This document shows, piece after piece, positions 1 through 8,175 of a stretch of DNA of 42,449 bases. The number at the start of each line of letters is the position of its first letter. Position 1 is the first letter of the stretch. Position numbers and translations under genes: made by a program. Origin of the DNA: Angelakisella sp. (GTDB taxonomy: Bacteria; Bacillota; Clostridia; Oscillospirales; Ruminococcaceae); assembly GCA_022795575.1 (NCBI GenBank), contig JAAWGY010000001.1, positions 1 through 42,449 of the forward strand, written 5' to 3'. The notes beneath the pieces are model-generated. The model was not told the origin of the DNA. It did not search any database and was given only the letters and a program-made list of their open reading frames with translations.

Positions 1-105
1 AACGCAGGAAGCCTTGATGGCTTTCAAGTTTTTGGGACAAAGGCAGCTGGGAAAGCTGCCGTCCAGATGGGTGTCGACAATTTTGATGGTTGCTATAAAG
101 AATAA
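1..105 (+). CDS. Possible 3' end of an unidentified gene cut by the window edge
   Basis: Frame 1 is open from the first base to a TAA at 103-105 and encodes 34 residues ending DNFDGCYKE. Its base composition is lower in GC than the neighbouring genes. I do not recognise the family. Two other frames are also open over this short stretch, so coding is only a possibility. If real it converges on the GNAT gene, which ends at 283 on the opposite strand. Confidence 0.2.
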   Translation, partial: NAGSLDGFQVFGTKAAGKAAVQMGVDNFDGCYKE

Positions 106-282
106 AAACAGTTTTTCATGTTACGAAGGATGGCCCTTTGGTCCTTTCCACCCATCCGTAGCGTCATCCCCCAAAGGGCGTAAAAGTTTCGGTCAAGCCT
201 TTTGGGAGGCTTGCAGCTCCAGGGCAGAGCCCAGGTCGCCCAACGGGCGAAACGCCCCCGCTGGATTCCCCTTCCTTGGCGC
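106..282. other. Hairpin-rich noncoding stretch at the end of the recN operon
   Basis: No convincing gene. It holds inverted repeats GGATGG/CCATCC (128-133 with 152-157) and CAAGCCT/AGGCTTG (194-200 with 207-213), and short GGGCG/CGCCC repeats around 235-260. On the minus strand the 194-213 hairpin is followed by a weak T-containing stretch (ACTTTTAC), so it may end the transcript that closes with the GNAT gene. The layout also resembles a dispersed intergenic repeat, which cannot be tested in one window. Confidence 0.35.
194..213 (-). terminator. Possible terminator after the GNAT gene
   Basis: A perfect 7-bp stem CAAGCCT/AGGCTTG with a 6-base loop lies 70 bases downstream of the GNAT stop codon. 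The tail on the minus strand is ACCGAAACTTTT rather than a clean T run, so termination is only suggested. Confidence 0.3.
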
Positions 283-1182
283 TCACCCCTCCAGCCCGAT
301 CCAGTACCGTTGGATAACCCCGCTTCGGCTCAGCCCAGCCTCATCCACGACCTCATTTTCCAGAACGCCGCCGTTTGCCAAAATCGTCCGGGCGGAGGCG
401 GTATTCGCCCTGTCGCAGGTGACAAGCACCCGCGCCATCCCCAGGGCCCGGCAGTGCTCCAGCATCAGCCGGAGCATCTCCCCGGCGTATCCCTTCCCCC
501 GCTCCCCCGGCAGGACACTGTAGCCGATGTTCCCCCCGAACCGCAGCAGGAAGGGGGTCAGCCGGTGGCGCAGGTCGATGATCCCCACCACTCTGCTGTC
601 CTCCTGCCGCACCGCCAGCCGGACGGTGGAGGGGACATAGTCCGCCCCGTACTTCCGGGAGAGCCGACCGGCAAAATCCAGCCAGTCCTCGTAGCGGTCG
701 GTTTCCTCCAGCCCGGCACAGCCGTCAAAGCTGTCACCGGCCCGGAGGAACGCCTCCCGATAGGCCATCACCTGGGCCTCGTGCTCCGGCGCCGGCTCCA
801 TCAGCCTGATCCGCGGGTCCATCGTCTCCACCTCCAAAAGCTCCCGGAGCTCCGCCAACAGCTCCTCTTCCCCCAGGTCCCAGGGAAAGGGGTCGGCGTC
901 CTCCATGGCGTTATTCCGAATATTCTCTTCCCGGTCGGCGCACTCGATGACCAGAAAGGGCTTTTGGGGAAAAAGCACCTCGTCCACCCGGTAAAACCAA
1001 CCCCGGTACCGGTAAACCGTCCGGCTCGAGATGCGCCGCTCTGCCACCCCCGGGCCGTACACAGCCACCGGATGAGGACTCCCCAGCCGGGTAGGCTCCG
1101 CCCCCAGCCGGAGCAGCAGCGCCTCCACCCGGTCCTTTGCCTCCTCCAGCTGCCGCCGGGTGATGTTTTGATAGGGCCACAT
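283..1182 (-). CDS. GNAT-family N-acetyltransferase with an extra N-terminal domain
   Basis: 299 residues. The C-terminal half (about 125-299) is a GNAT fold: IGYSVLP at 219-225 forms the core strand and GERGKGYAGE at 226-235 is the acetyl-CoA pyrophosphate loop (R/Q-x-x-G-x-G/A). It should transfer an acetyl group from acetyl-CoA to an unknown amine in the cytosol. The first ~120 residues are not part of a standard GNAT domain and I do not recognise them; a typical single-domain GNAT is about 150-180 residues. The ATG lies 3 bases after the recN stop, so it is probably the last gene of the recN operon. This slot is often taken by spoIVB and spo0A in other Firmicutes. Confidence 0.8.
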   Translation of the reverse strand: MWPYQNITRRQLEEAKDRVEALLLRLGAEPTRLGSPHPVAVYGPGVAERRISSRTVYRYRGWFYRVDEVLFPQKPFLVIECADREENIRNNAMEDADPFPWDLGEEELLAELRELLEVETMDPRIRLMEPAPEHEAQVMAYREAFLRAGDSFDGCAGLEETDRYEDWLDFAGRLSRKYGADYVPSTVRLAVRQEDSRVVGIIDLRHRLTPFLLRFGGNIGYSVLPGERGKGYAGEMLRLMLEHCRALGMARVLVTCDRANTASARTILANGGVLENEVVDEAGLSRSGVIQRYWIGLEG

Positions 1183-1185
1183 GGA

Positions 1186-2853
1186 TCAGTTTCCCGCCAG
1201 GGTCAGCAGCTCCCGGGCGCTTTCCATGGCGATGTCGGTGATGTTCTCCCCGGCGTTGATCCGGGCCAGCTCCCGCACCCGCTCCTCCCGGTCCAGCACC
1301 TCCACATGGGTGTAGGTGCGCTCCTTTTCCACCTGCTTGTAGATGCGGCTGTGGTGGCCGGCGTAGGCCGCCACCTGGGCCAGGTGGGTGACGCAGATCA
1401 CCTGCCGGCTTTTGGCCACCTGGGCCAGCTTTAGGCCGATCTTTTGGGCGGCGCGGCCGCTGACGCCGGTGTCCACCTCGTCAAAGATCAGGGTGCCCAC
1501 CCCGCCCTTGCCGGCCAGCACCGTTTTGATGGCCAGCATCACCCGGCTCAACTCGCCGCCGCTGGCGGTTTTGGAAAGGGGCTTGGGCTCCTCCCCGGGG
1601 TTTGCGGCCAGGAAAAATTCCACGCTGTCCCAGCCGGTGGGCCCCAGCTCCCGCCGGGTGGTGTTCAGGCTGAGGCGGACGTTGGGCATATCCAGGTAGG
1701 CCAGCTCCTCCCGGACGCTGGCGATGAACCGCTCCCCTGCCCTGCTCCGCTTGGCGCTGAGGGCTTCTGCCAGCTTTTCCGCCTGGGCGGTGAGGGCCTG
1801 CTCCTCCTCCCGCAGCTGGGCCGCCCGCTCGTCGGCAAAGGTCAGCTCGTCCAGCTCCTGGGCGCTGCGCTCCCCATAGGCGATGATCTCCTCCACGGTG
1901 GCGCCGTACTTCTTTTTCAGGCGGTACAGCAGGTCCAGCCGGTCCTCGATGCGGTCCAGCTGCCGGGGGTCAAAGCTGTAGTCCTCCAGGCTCCCCCGGA
2001 GGGTGGAGGCCAGCTCCTCCAGGTCGTACCGCAGGTCCTCCACCTTGCTCTGGTACTCCTCCAGGCCGCTGACAAATTGGGAGGCGGTGTCCAGCTCCTC
2101 GCCAAGGCTCCCCAGGGCGGAGACGATGCCGATGCCGTCCTCCCCGCCGGTGAGGAGCTGGTAGCCGCTGCCCAGCGCCCCGGTGATCCGCTCCGAGTTG
2201 CGGATCATCTCCCGCTGGGCCAGCAGCTCCTCCTCCTCCCCGGGGGTGAGGGAGGCGGACTCGATCTCGTTCAGCTGGTACTGGAGCAGGTCCTGGCGCT
2301 GGAGCTTATAGCTTTCGTCCATCTCCAGGCTCTCCCGTTTTTCCCGCACCTGGCAAAGGCTGCGGTACACCCTTTGGTAGGCCTCCAAATCCCCCTCCAG
2401 CCCGCCGAAGCCGTCCACAAAGCTCAGGTGCTTTTCGGTGGAGAGCAGCTCCTGGCTGTCCCGCTGGCCGTGGATATCGATAAGGAGGGAGGCGATCTGG
2501 CGGAGCAGGGCGGTGGTGGCCGGCCGGCCGTTGATGCGGCAGCTGCCGCTGCCCCCGGCGTCCAGCTCCCGGTGGATCATCAGCTGGCCCTCCTCCGCCG
2601 TGTACCCCAGCTCCTCCACCTGCCGGGCGGCGTCGGGGGAAAGGTCCGAAAAGAGGGCGGAGACCACCGCCCGGCTCTCCCCGCTGCGGATGATGCTGCG
2701 GGAGGTGCGGGCCCCCAGCACCGCGTTGATGGCGCTGATGAGGATGGTTTTACCGGCGCCGGTTTCGCCGGTAAAGACGTTAAAGCCCTCCCGCAGCCGG
2801 ATATCGGCCTTTTGGATTACCGCGATGTTTTCGATGTAAAGCTGGGACAGCAA
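1186..2853 (-). CDS. recN: DNA repair ATPase RecN
   Basis: SMC-like ATPase acting early in double-strand break repair. With a TTG start at 2853 the protein is 555 residues, the usual RecN length, and begins MLSQLYIENIAVIQ. The Walker A motif GETGAGKT is at residues 29-36. The C-terminal ATPase half carries the signature region (TASGGELSRVMLAIK) and Walker B (LIFDEVDTGVSG). The central part is coiled coil rich in Glu, Leu and Arg. AGGTGA at 2859-2864 sits 5 bases before the TTG. An in-frame ATG at 2922 would add 23 residues unlike RecN (MARACFCPPEK...), so I reject it. The gene follows argR, as in many Firmicutes. Confidence 0.95.
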   Translation of the reverse strand: MLSQLYIENIAVIQKADIRLREGFNVFTGETGAGKTILISAINAVLGARTSRSIIRSGESRAVVSALFSDLSPDAARQVEELGYTAEEGQLMIHRELDAGGSGSCRINGRPATTALLRQIASLLIDIHGQRDSQELLSTEKHLSFVDGFGGLEGDLEAYQRVYRSLCQVREKRESLEMDESYKLQRQDLLQYQLNEIESASLTPGEEEELLAQREMIRNSERITGALGSGYQLLTGGEDGIGIVSALGSLGEELDTASQFVSGLEEYQSKVEDLRYDLEELASTLRGSLEDYSFDPRQLDRIEDRLDLLYRLKKKYGATVEEIIAYGERSAQELDELTFADERAAQLREEEQALTAQAEKLAEALSAKRSRAGERFIASVREELAYLDMPNVRLSLNTTRRELGPTGWDSVEFFLAANPGEEPKPLSKTASGGELSRVMLAIKTVLAGKGGVGTLIFDEVDTGVSGRAAQKIGLKLAQVAKSRQVICVTHLAQVAAYAGHHSRIYKQVEKERTYTHVEVLDREERVRELARINAGENITDIAMESARELLTLAGN

Positions 2854-2928
2854 AAAAATCACCTGCCTGTTTGTTGGTGTGTCACAAGTTTTTTCCGGCG
2901 GGCAAAAGCAGGCCCGCGCCAAAGCGCG

Positions 2929-3402
2929 TTACTTCCGGGACGCCTTGGCCTTGGCCGCCGTTGCCTTTAGGAACTCGGCAAACTCCTCCGCCTGGCGCTG
3001 GGTGCGCAGCAGCAGGAAGATGGTGTCGTCCCCGGCGATGGTCCCCACCAGCCCCTCCCAGGAGCCGTTATCCACCGCCACACAGACGGCGTTGGCCATG
3101 CCGGCGTAGCATTTAACCACCACAAAATTGCCGGCAAAATCCACCGACCGGATGGATTCCAGAAAGACAAAGTCGATATCCAGGGCCACGGCGTCCGCCT
3201 GCTTTTGGACCGGCAGGGTGTAGTAGTGCCCGCCGGTGGGAGAAAGGGCTTTGACCAGCCGCAGCTCCCGGATGTCCCGGGAGATGGTGGCCTGGGTGGC
3301 GTGGAACCCCGCCTCAGCCAGGCGGAGCTGGAGCTCCTCCTGGGTGGTGACGGTGTTGTGCTGGATGATGGAAAGGATCTTTTCCTGCCGCTTGCTCTTC
3401 AT
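2929..3402 (-). CDS. argR: Arginine repressor ArgR
   Basis: 157 residues, normal for the family. The N-terminal winged helix contains the recognition helix ATISRDIRELRL (about 38-49). The C-terminal oligomerisation and arginine-binding domain contains GTIAGDDT at 120-127, including the Asp pair that contacts the ligand. The arginine-bound hexamer represses arginine biosynthesis genes and may activate catabolism. It sits between nadK and recN, a conserved position (ahrC-recN in Bacillus). No arginine gene is present in the window, so its targets lie elsewhere. Confidence 0.95.
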   Translation of the reverse strand: MKSKRQEKILSIIQHNTVTTQEELQLRLAEAGFHATQATISRDIRELRLVKALSPTGGHYYTLPVQKQADAVALDIDFVFLESIRSVDFAGNFVVVKCYAGMANAVCVAVDNGSWEGLVGTIAGDDTIFLLLRTQRQAEEFAEFLKATAAKAKASRK

Positions 3403-3408
3403 GGCGGT

Positions 3409-4275
3409 TCAACCTCTCTGCTTGATCTTGGCCGTCAGAATCTCGAAAAACTCGTTTTCCCCAAAGCTGATGAATTCCGGCGACAGGGGGGAGCCGCCGA
3501 TGACGGCGGCGGTTCCCGCCGGCACCGTCACCCGGCGGGCGCCGTCGGCCACCGCCTGTAGCTCCCCGCCGGAGCGCAGGGTGATGGTCTTATCCCCGCC
3601 AAAGACGATGGGCCGGATGGCGATGGAATGGGGGCAGATGGGGATCATGGTAATGGTTTGGAGGGTGGGGTCCATCACCGGCCCCCCGGCGGAAAGGGCG
3701 TAGGCGGTGGAGCCGGTGGGGGTGGAGAAGATCACCCCGTCGGCGCCGTACCGGTCCACCAGCCTGCCGTTGCACAGGATCTCAAAATCGGCCAGGTTCT
3801 GGTCCGGGGCCTTGGTAAAGACGATATCGTTGATGGCAAAGGGCAGCCCCTGGCAGCCCTTCCCCAAAAGCCGGGCCTGGATGGCGTACCGCCGCTCCCG
3901 GGTAAAGTCCCCGCTCCTTAGGCGCAGCAGGTACTTTTCCAGCTCCTCCGCCTCAATCTGGGCCAGAAAGCCCAGCCGCCCCAGGTTAACCCCCACCACA
4001 GGCCGGTCCGCCTGGGCGGCGCAGCAGGCGCTGTGGATCATCGTCCCATCCCCCCCGATGGAAAGGAGCAGGTCGCACCCCGCCGCCGCGGCCTCGGCGC
4101 CCTCTCCCCCGTCCTCCACCGGGCCGATGCCCGCCGCGGCCATGGCGGCGGCATCGGCGGAGGGCGCTACGGCGGTCATCCCCAGCTCCGCCATCCGGCG
4201 GCAGAGCTCCCGCAGCAGCTCGCAGGTGCGGGGCTTTGTAAAGTTGGGCATCAGCAGTATCCGCAATCCTGTCAT
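3409..4275 (-). CDS. nadK: NAD kinase
   Basis: 288 residues. Phosphorylates NAD to NADP in the cytosol. The GGDGT motif at 74-78 and the ND pair at 149-150 (AINDIVFTKAP) are the nucleotide-binding and catalytic signatures; the Gly-rich DGVIFSTPTGSTAY follows at 179-192. A run of Ala, Gly and Glu at about 41-66 is an expanded loop compared with compact relatives. The ATG overlaps the tlyA stop by 4 bases (ATGA), so the two are translationally coupled. Confidence 0.96.
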   Translation of the reverse strand: MTGLRILLMPNFTKPRTCELLRELCRRMAELGMTAVAPSADAAAMAAAGIGPVEDGGEGAEAAAAGCDLLLSIGGDGTMIHSACCAAQADRPVVGVNLGRLGFLAQIEAEELEKYLLRLRSGDFTRERRYAIQARLLGKGCQGLPFAINDIVFTKAPDQNLADFEILCNGRLVDRYGADGVIFSTPTGSTAYALSAGGPVMDPTLQTITMIPICPHSIAIRPIVFGGDKTITLRSGGELQAVADGARRVTVPAGTAAVIGGSPLSPEFISFGENEFFEILTAKIKQRG

Positions 4276-5093
4276 CTCCCGTCGGCGTCCTTTTTGTCCA
4301 GGGCGGCGTGGGACCGGGCCACCACCCGGGCCGCCTCCTCCGGGTCCACCCCGGAGCCCTCCCCGCCCTTTTGCAGCAGCAGCAGGTACTCGATGTTCCC
4401 CTCCGGCCCCTTTACCGGGGAGTAGGTGAGGCCCCGGGGGGCAAGGCCCAGCTCCCGGGCGGCTTCGGCCACCCGGCAGATCACCTCCTCGTGGACGGCG
4501 GGGTCCCGGACCACCCCCTTTTTGCCCACCTTCTCCCGCCCCGCCTCAAACTGGGGCTTGACAAGGCAGACCGCTTTACAGCCGTCCTTCAGCAGCCGGC
4601 AGACCACCGGCAGCACCAGCCGCAGCGAGATAAAGGAGACATCCACCGAAAGGAAGTCCAGCTCCTCCGGGATCTGCTCCCCGGTGACGTAGCGGATGTT
4701 GGTCCGCTCCAGGTTCACCACCCGGGGGTCGCAGCGCAGCTTCCAGGCCAGCTGGCCGTAGCCCACGTCCACGGCGTAAACCCTGGCCGCCCCCTTTTGC
4801 AGCATACAGTCGGTAAACCCCCCGGTGGAGGCCCCGATGTCGGCGCAGGCAAACCCCTCCAGCGTCAGGCCAAAGGCCTCCATCGCCTTTTGCAGCTTCA
4901 GCCCGCCCCGGCTGACAAAGGGCAGCGTCTCCCCCCGCACCTCTATCCTGCTGTCCTCCCCCACCGGCTGGCCGGGCTTATCCGCCCGCTGGCCGTCCAC
5001 AAAGACCTGCCCCGCCATAATGATGGCCTTGGCCCGGTCCCTGCCGCTTACCAGCCCCCGGGCCACAATGGCGGCGTCCAAACGCTCCTTCAC
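4272..5093 (-). CDS. tlyA: TlyA-family rRNA 2'-O-methyltransferase (S4 + FtsJ-like)
   Basis: 273 residues starting at a GTG (AGAGGGGAAC upstream). Residues 1-60 are an S4 RNA-binding domain (MKERLDAAIVARGLVSGRDRA). SRGGLKL at 61-67 and DIGASTGGF at 85-93 are the catalytic Lys region and the SAM-binding loop of the FtsJ-like fold. Family members methylate 2'-O positions in 16S/23S rRNA (shown for mycobacterial TlyA; haemolysin in the name is historical). The position between ispA/PAP2 and nadK is conserved in Firmicutes. The exact rRNA target cannot be told from sequence. Confidence 0.93.
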   Translation of the reverse strand: MKERLDAAIVARGLVSGRDRAKAIIMAGQVFVDGQRADKPGQPVGEDSRIEVRGETLPFVSRGGLKLQKAMEAFGLTLEGFACADIGASTGGFTDCMLQKGAARVYAVDVGYGQLAWKLRCDPRVVNLERTNIRYVTGEQIPEELDFLSVDVSFISLRLVLPVVCRLLKDGCKAVCLVKPQFEAGREKVGKKGVVRDPAVHEEVICRVAEAARELGLAPRGLTYSPVKGPEGNIEYLLLLQKGGEGSGVDPEEAARVVARSHAALDKKDADGR

Positions 5094-5109
5094 AGCTGTT
5101 CCCCTCTCT

Positions 5110-5631
5110 TTATCCCATTGGCGGCGACATGGCCGAGGCGATGAGCACCCCCAGCAGCATCCCCCCCAGCACCTCCAGGGGGGTGTGCCCCAGGAACTCC
5201 TTCAGCTCCTTCGGCTCTGCCGGGGTACCGTCCCCCTTCTCCTCCTCCGCCTGGGGGCCAAAGTTTTCCTCGATCTCCTGGTTCAGCAGGTCAAAAACCT
5301 TGCTGAAGATGATCTTGTTGAGCACCTTGGCCTGCTCCCCGGCGGCGCGGCGCACCCCCATGGCGTCGTACATCACCACCATGGCAAAGGCAAAGGTGAC
5401 GCCGAAGAGGGGGGAATCGAACCCCACCAGCTTGGCCATCCCCACCGTCATGGAGCAGACCAGGGCCGAGTGGGAGCTGGGCATCCCCCCGGCGCCGAAC
5501 ATCCGCTCCAGCCGCACCTCCCGGAAGCGGAAGAAGGTAAGGATGGTCTTGATCAGCTGGGCGCTGAACCAGGAGGTGACACCGACATTGATGATGTAGT
5601 TGCTGGTGATGACGCCCCAAAGGTTATCCAT
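5110..5631 (-). CDS. Divergent PAP2-family membrane protein (YuiD/DUF212 type)
   Basis: 173 residues with several membrane segments. GGMPSSHSA (about 47-55) matches the central phosphatase-like motif of this family, and YDAMGVRRAAGEQA (about 88-101) is its other hallmark. The substrate is unknown; an isoprenyl or lipid phosphate is a reasonable guess since it follows ispA. The C-terminal end is hydrophobic after an acidic, low-complexity linker (EEEKGDGTPAEPKE). GGAGGCG precedes the ATG. In many relatives dxs lies between this point and tlyA, and here it is missing. Confidence 0.88.
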   Translation of the reverse strand: MDNLWGVITSNYIINVGVTSWFSAQLIKTILTFFRFREVRLERMFGAGGMPSSHSALVCSMTVGMAKLVGFDSPLFGVTFAFAMVVMYDAMGVRRAAGEQAKVLNKIIFSKVFDLLNQEIEENFGPQAEEEKGDGTPAEPKELKEFLGHTPLEVLGGMLLGVLIASAMSPPMG

Positions 5632-5657
5632 CGATTTCGCCTCCCGTTATGCTTTAT

Positions 5658-6551
5658 CTATCGGTCCCGCTGTGCCAGCCGGTCGGCCAGCTGGTAGAGG
5701 AACGGATCGTCCAACACCGAGCCCTTGATGGCCAAATCCGCCTCCAGCACCAGCTCCTTTACAATCTGCCGGGACTTTTCCACCCCATAGAGGGTGGCGT
5801 AGGTGGTTTTGCCGTTCTCCTGGTCGCTGTCGATGGGCTTGCCCAGCGCCTCCGGGGTGGAGGTGACGTCCAAAAGGTCGTCGGTGATCTGGAAGGCCAG
5901 CCCCAGGTTTTTGGCGTAGCTGTCCGCCTTGGCGATGATATCGTCCGAGGCCCCGGCGATGATGCAGCCGATCCGGGCGCTGGCCCGGATAAGGGAGCCT
6001 GTCTTTAGGGAGTGGAGCAGGTTCAGCGCCTCCCCGGTGATGGGCTTGCCCTCGTGCTGGATATCGATGACCTGTCCCCCCACCATGCCGCCGGTGCCGA
6101 TGGCCCGGGCCAGCTCCGCCGCCGCCTTTACCACCCGCTGGGGGGGATATCTGCCGGTGTAATACTGCCCCAGCATCGTCTCAAACCCCAGGGTCAGCAG
6201 GCCGTCCCCCGCCAGCACCGCCATGGCCTCCCCGTACCGGACGTGGCAGGAGGGCTTGCCCCGGCGCAGGTCGTCGTCGTCCATGCAGGGCAGGTCGTCG
6301 TGGATCAGGGAGTAGGCGTGGACCATCTCGATGGCGCAGGCGAAGGGCATGGCCTCCTCGGTGGTGCCGCCGCAGAGGCGGCAGAAGACCAGGCAGAGGA
6401 CGGCCCGGATCCGTTTGCCTCCCCCCAAAAGGCTGTAGGCCATGGCCTCCTGCACCGTTTTTTGCAGGGTGTCCCCCTGGGGGAGGTAGCCCGGCAGGGC
6501 AGCCTCCACCGCCTGATAATCGCGCGCAAACTGTTCCTCATAGCTGCCCAT
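5658..6551 (-). CDS. ispA: Polyprenyl (farnesyl/geranyl) diphosphate synthase
   Basis: 297 residues. Condenses isopentenyl diphosphate with allylic diphosphates to give a short-chain (C15, possibly C10/C20) product for undecaprenyl and menaquinone synthesis. The first Asp-rich motif DDLPCMDDDDLRRG starts at D85, the second QITDDLLD is at 221-228, and GGGKRIR at 43-49 binds isopentenyl diphosphate. AAGGAGGC precedes the ATG. The downstream gene order (PAP2, tlyA, nadK) is standard apart from the missing dxs. Product chain length is not settled by sequence reading alone. Confidence 0.93.
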   Translation of the reverse strand: MGSYEEQFARDYQAVEAALPGYLPQGDTLQKTVQEAMAYSLLGGGKRIRAVLCLVFCRLCGGTTEEAMPFACAIEMVHAYSLIHDDLPCMDDDDLRRGKPSCHVRYGEAMAVLAGDGLLTLGFETMLGQYYTGRYPPQRVVKAAAELARAIGTGGMVGGQVIDIQHEGKPITGEALNLLHSLKTGSLIRASARIGCIIAGASDDIIAKADSYAKNLGLAFQITDDLLDVTSTPEALGKPIDSDQENGKTTYATLYGVEKSRQIVKELVLEADLAIKGSVLDDPFLYQLADRLAQRDR

Positions 6552-6743
6552 TCAAACGGCCTCCTTCCCCGCCGGCGTCCGGCTTACCGGTCCCTCCGTG
6601 TCCTCTCGATGGCGTGTACCACCCACCCTATGCCGGCAATCAGCGCCAGCAGCACCGCTCCCCCATAGGGCCGGTTGCCAAGGCCCCTGCAAAAAAGCCT
6701 GCCAGGGCGGGATGCACATCGTTGCCACCGCCAAAACGGCCAT
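6552..6743 (-). CDS. Small ORF between xseB and ispA, possibly a frameshifted two-helix membrane protein
   Basis: An ATG at 6743 follows a very strong ribosome site (GGAGGAGGAG, 6747-6756) right behind the xseB stop. Read directly it gives 63 residues: hydrophobic at first (MAVLAVATMCIPPWQAF) and then Gly/Arg/Thr-rich with no fold, ending one base pair before the ispA ATG. Dropping one T from the T6 run (6691-6696 on the plus strand) instead gives a 52-residue composite with a second hydrophobic helix (YGGAVLLALIAGIGWVV) and a basic tail, ending at a TAA at 6584-6586. So this is probably a real small gene carrying an indel, or a frameshift site. Function unknown. Confidence 0.4.
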   Translation of the reverse strand: MAVLAVATMCIPPWQAFLQGPWQPALWGSGAAGADCRHRVGGTRHREDTEGPVSRTPAGKEAV

Positions 6744-6757
6744 GGTCTCCTCCTCCG

Positions 6758-6952
6758 CTACGCCTCCGGCACCCGGTGCTCCTCCAGCACCAGCTCCGCC
6801 TCCCGCAGCTGGTCCATGCACCGCCGGGATAGCTTCATCCCCTCGGCAAAAAGGGCCAGCGAATCGTCCAGGGTAACGGTGTCCTCCCCCAGCCTGCTTA
6901 CGATCTCCTCCAGCCGCCGGAGGGACTGCTCCATGGTTTCCTTCTGCTCCAC
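6758..6952 (-). CDS. xseB: Exodeoxyribonuclease VII small subunit
   Basis: 64 residues from a GTG at 6952; GGAGG in the last codons of xseA lies 9 bases upstream and the xseA stop is 4 bases away. Typical XseB length and pattern: LRRLEEIVSRLG, then DDSLALFAEGMKLSRRC, then a C-terminal helix. It forms the multi-copy small subunit of the XseA/XseB nuclease, which degrades single-stranded DNA to oligonucleotides. A longer frame starting further upstream overlaps xseA and adds residues unlike the family. Confidence 0.92.
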   Translation of the reverse strand: MEQKETMEQSLRRLEEIVSRLGEDTVTLDDSLALFAEGMKLSRRCMDQLREAELVLEEHRVPEA

Positions 6953-6956
6953 TCTC

Positions 6957-8174
6957 TCACTCCTCCTTCCTGCGGCAGACACGGATGGTGGATACCACCT
7001 CTCCGTCGGCCAGCAGGGTGGTCAGCTCCTGCCCCGGGGCCAGCCCCTCCACCGTGGTGACGGTTTTTCCCTCCCGCAGGGCGATGGACCAGCCCTTGCG
7101 CATCACCGCGGCGGGGTTCAGCAGCTCCAGCTGCCGCAGCAGGTGCAGCGTCTGCCCCTCCAGGGCGGATAATTTTCCTTTTTCCGCATCCCATAGTAAT
7201 CTTACCAAATATTCCAGCCGTTGTCTATTTTTTTCCACCCGCTGCCGGGGAGATCTTGCCGAAAGAAGGCGGATGCTCTGCTCCAGCCGCTGCTCCCGGC
7301 GGCGGAGCTGTCCCTCTGCCGCCGTGGCCACGGCCTCCCGGAGCCGGCGGACCTGCTCCAGCAGCGCCTCCCGGTCGGGGCAAAGGAGCTCCCCTGCCGC
7401 CGTGGGGGTGGCGGCTCTGGCATCGGCCACCAAATCCAGGATGGAGTAATCCACCTCGTGGCCCACCGCCGATACCACCGGCACCGGGCAGCGGCACACC
7501 TGGTACGCCAGGGCCTCGTCGTTAAAGGCGGAGAGGTCCTCGTTGGAGCCGCCCCCCCGGGCGATCACCGCCGCCTGGCAAAGGCCCTCCTCCTCCATGG
7601 CCCGCAGCGCCCGGCACACCGAGGCGGGGGCCGACGCCCCCTGGACGGTGCAGGGGTAGTGGATGAGCCTGCACCCGTACCCCCGGCGGCGGAAGGCCTT
7701 GACGATATCCTGGAGGGCGGCACCCTCCCGGGAGGTGATAACCCCCACCGTATCCGGAAAGGGGGGCATGGGGCGCTTGCGCTCCTGGCGGAAGAGCCCC
7801 TCCCGGTAGAGCCGCTGCTTCAGCGCCTCCAGGTCCCGCCGGCCCTGGCCCTCCCCCAGGGGCTGGACATCGTAGACCTTTAGCTGGAAGCTGCCGCTCT
7901 GCTCGTAAAGGGTGGCCATCCCCCGCACGATTACCGCGTCCCCCTCCTCCGGCAGCTCCTGGAGCCGCTGGACGTAGCTGCTGAACATGACGCACTTTAC
8001 CAGCCCCCCATCGTCCCGGATGGAAAAATAGAGGTGGCCGGTGGCCCGGTGGAGGGTAAGGTTGCTTACCTCTCCCTTGACCATAATGTCCTCCAGCGTC
8101 TTCTGCTCCTCCAAAAGGGACCGCACATAGCGGCAGAGCTGGGAGACGGTGAGGACGCGAAACCCTGGGGCCAA
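6957..8174 (-). CDS. xseA: Exodeoxyribonuclease VII large subunit
   Basis: 405 residues from a TTG at 8174, which has GGAGGG 8 bases upstream and lies one base after the stop of the M22-family gene. This gives MAPGFRVLTVSQLCRYVRSL, matching the usual XseA start; the longer open frame runs through the upstream gene. An OB-fold domain spans about 1-100 (VKGEVSNLTLHRATGHLYFSI). The catalytic region includes TSREGAALQDI, ARGGGSNEDLSAFND and SAVGHEVDYSI. The C-terminal part is coiled coil. Confidence 0.95.
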   Translation of the reverse strand: MAPGFRVLTVSQLCRYVRSLLEEQKTLEDIMVKGEVSNLTLHRATGHLYFSIRDDGGLVKCVMFSSYVQRLQELPEEGDAVIVRGMATLYEQSGSFQLKVYDVQPLGEGQGRRDLEALKQRLYREGLFRQERKRPMPPFPDTVGVITSREGAALQDIVKAFRRRGYGCRLIHYPCTVQGASAPASVCRALRAMEEEGLCQAAVIARGGGSNEDLSAFNDEALAYQVCRCPVPVVSAVGHEVDYSILDLVADARAATPTAAGELLCPDREALLEQVRRLREAVATAAEGQLRRREQRLEQSIRLLSARSPRQRVEKNRQRLEYLVRLLWDAEKGKLSALEGQTLHLLRQLELLNPAAVMRKGWSIALREGKTVTTVEGLAPGQELTTLLADGEVVSTIRVCRRKEE

Positions 8175-8175
8175 T

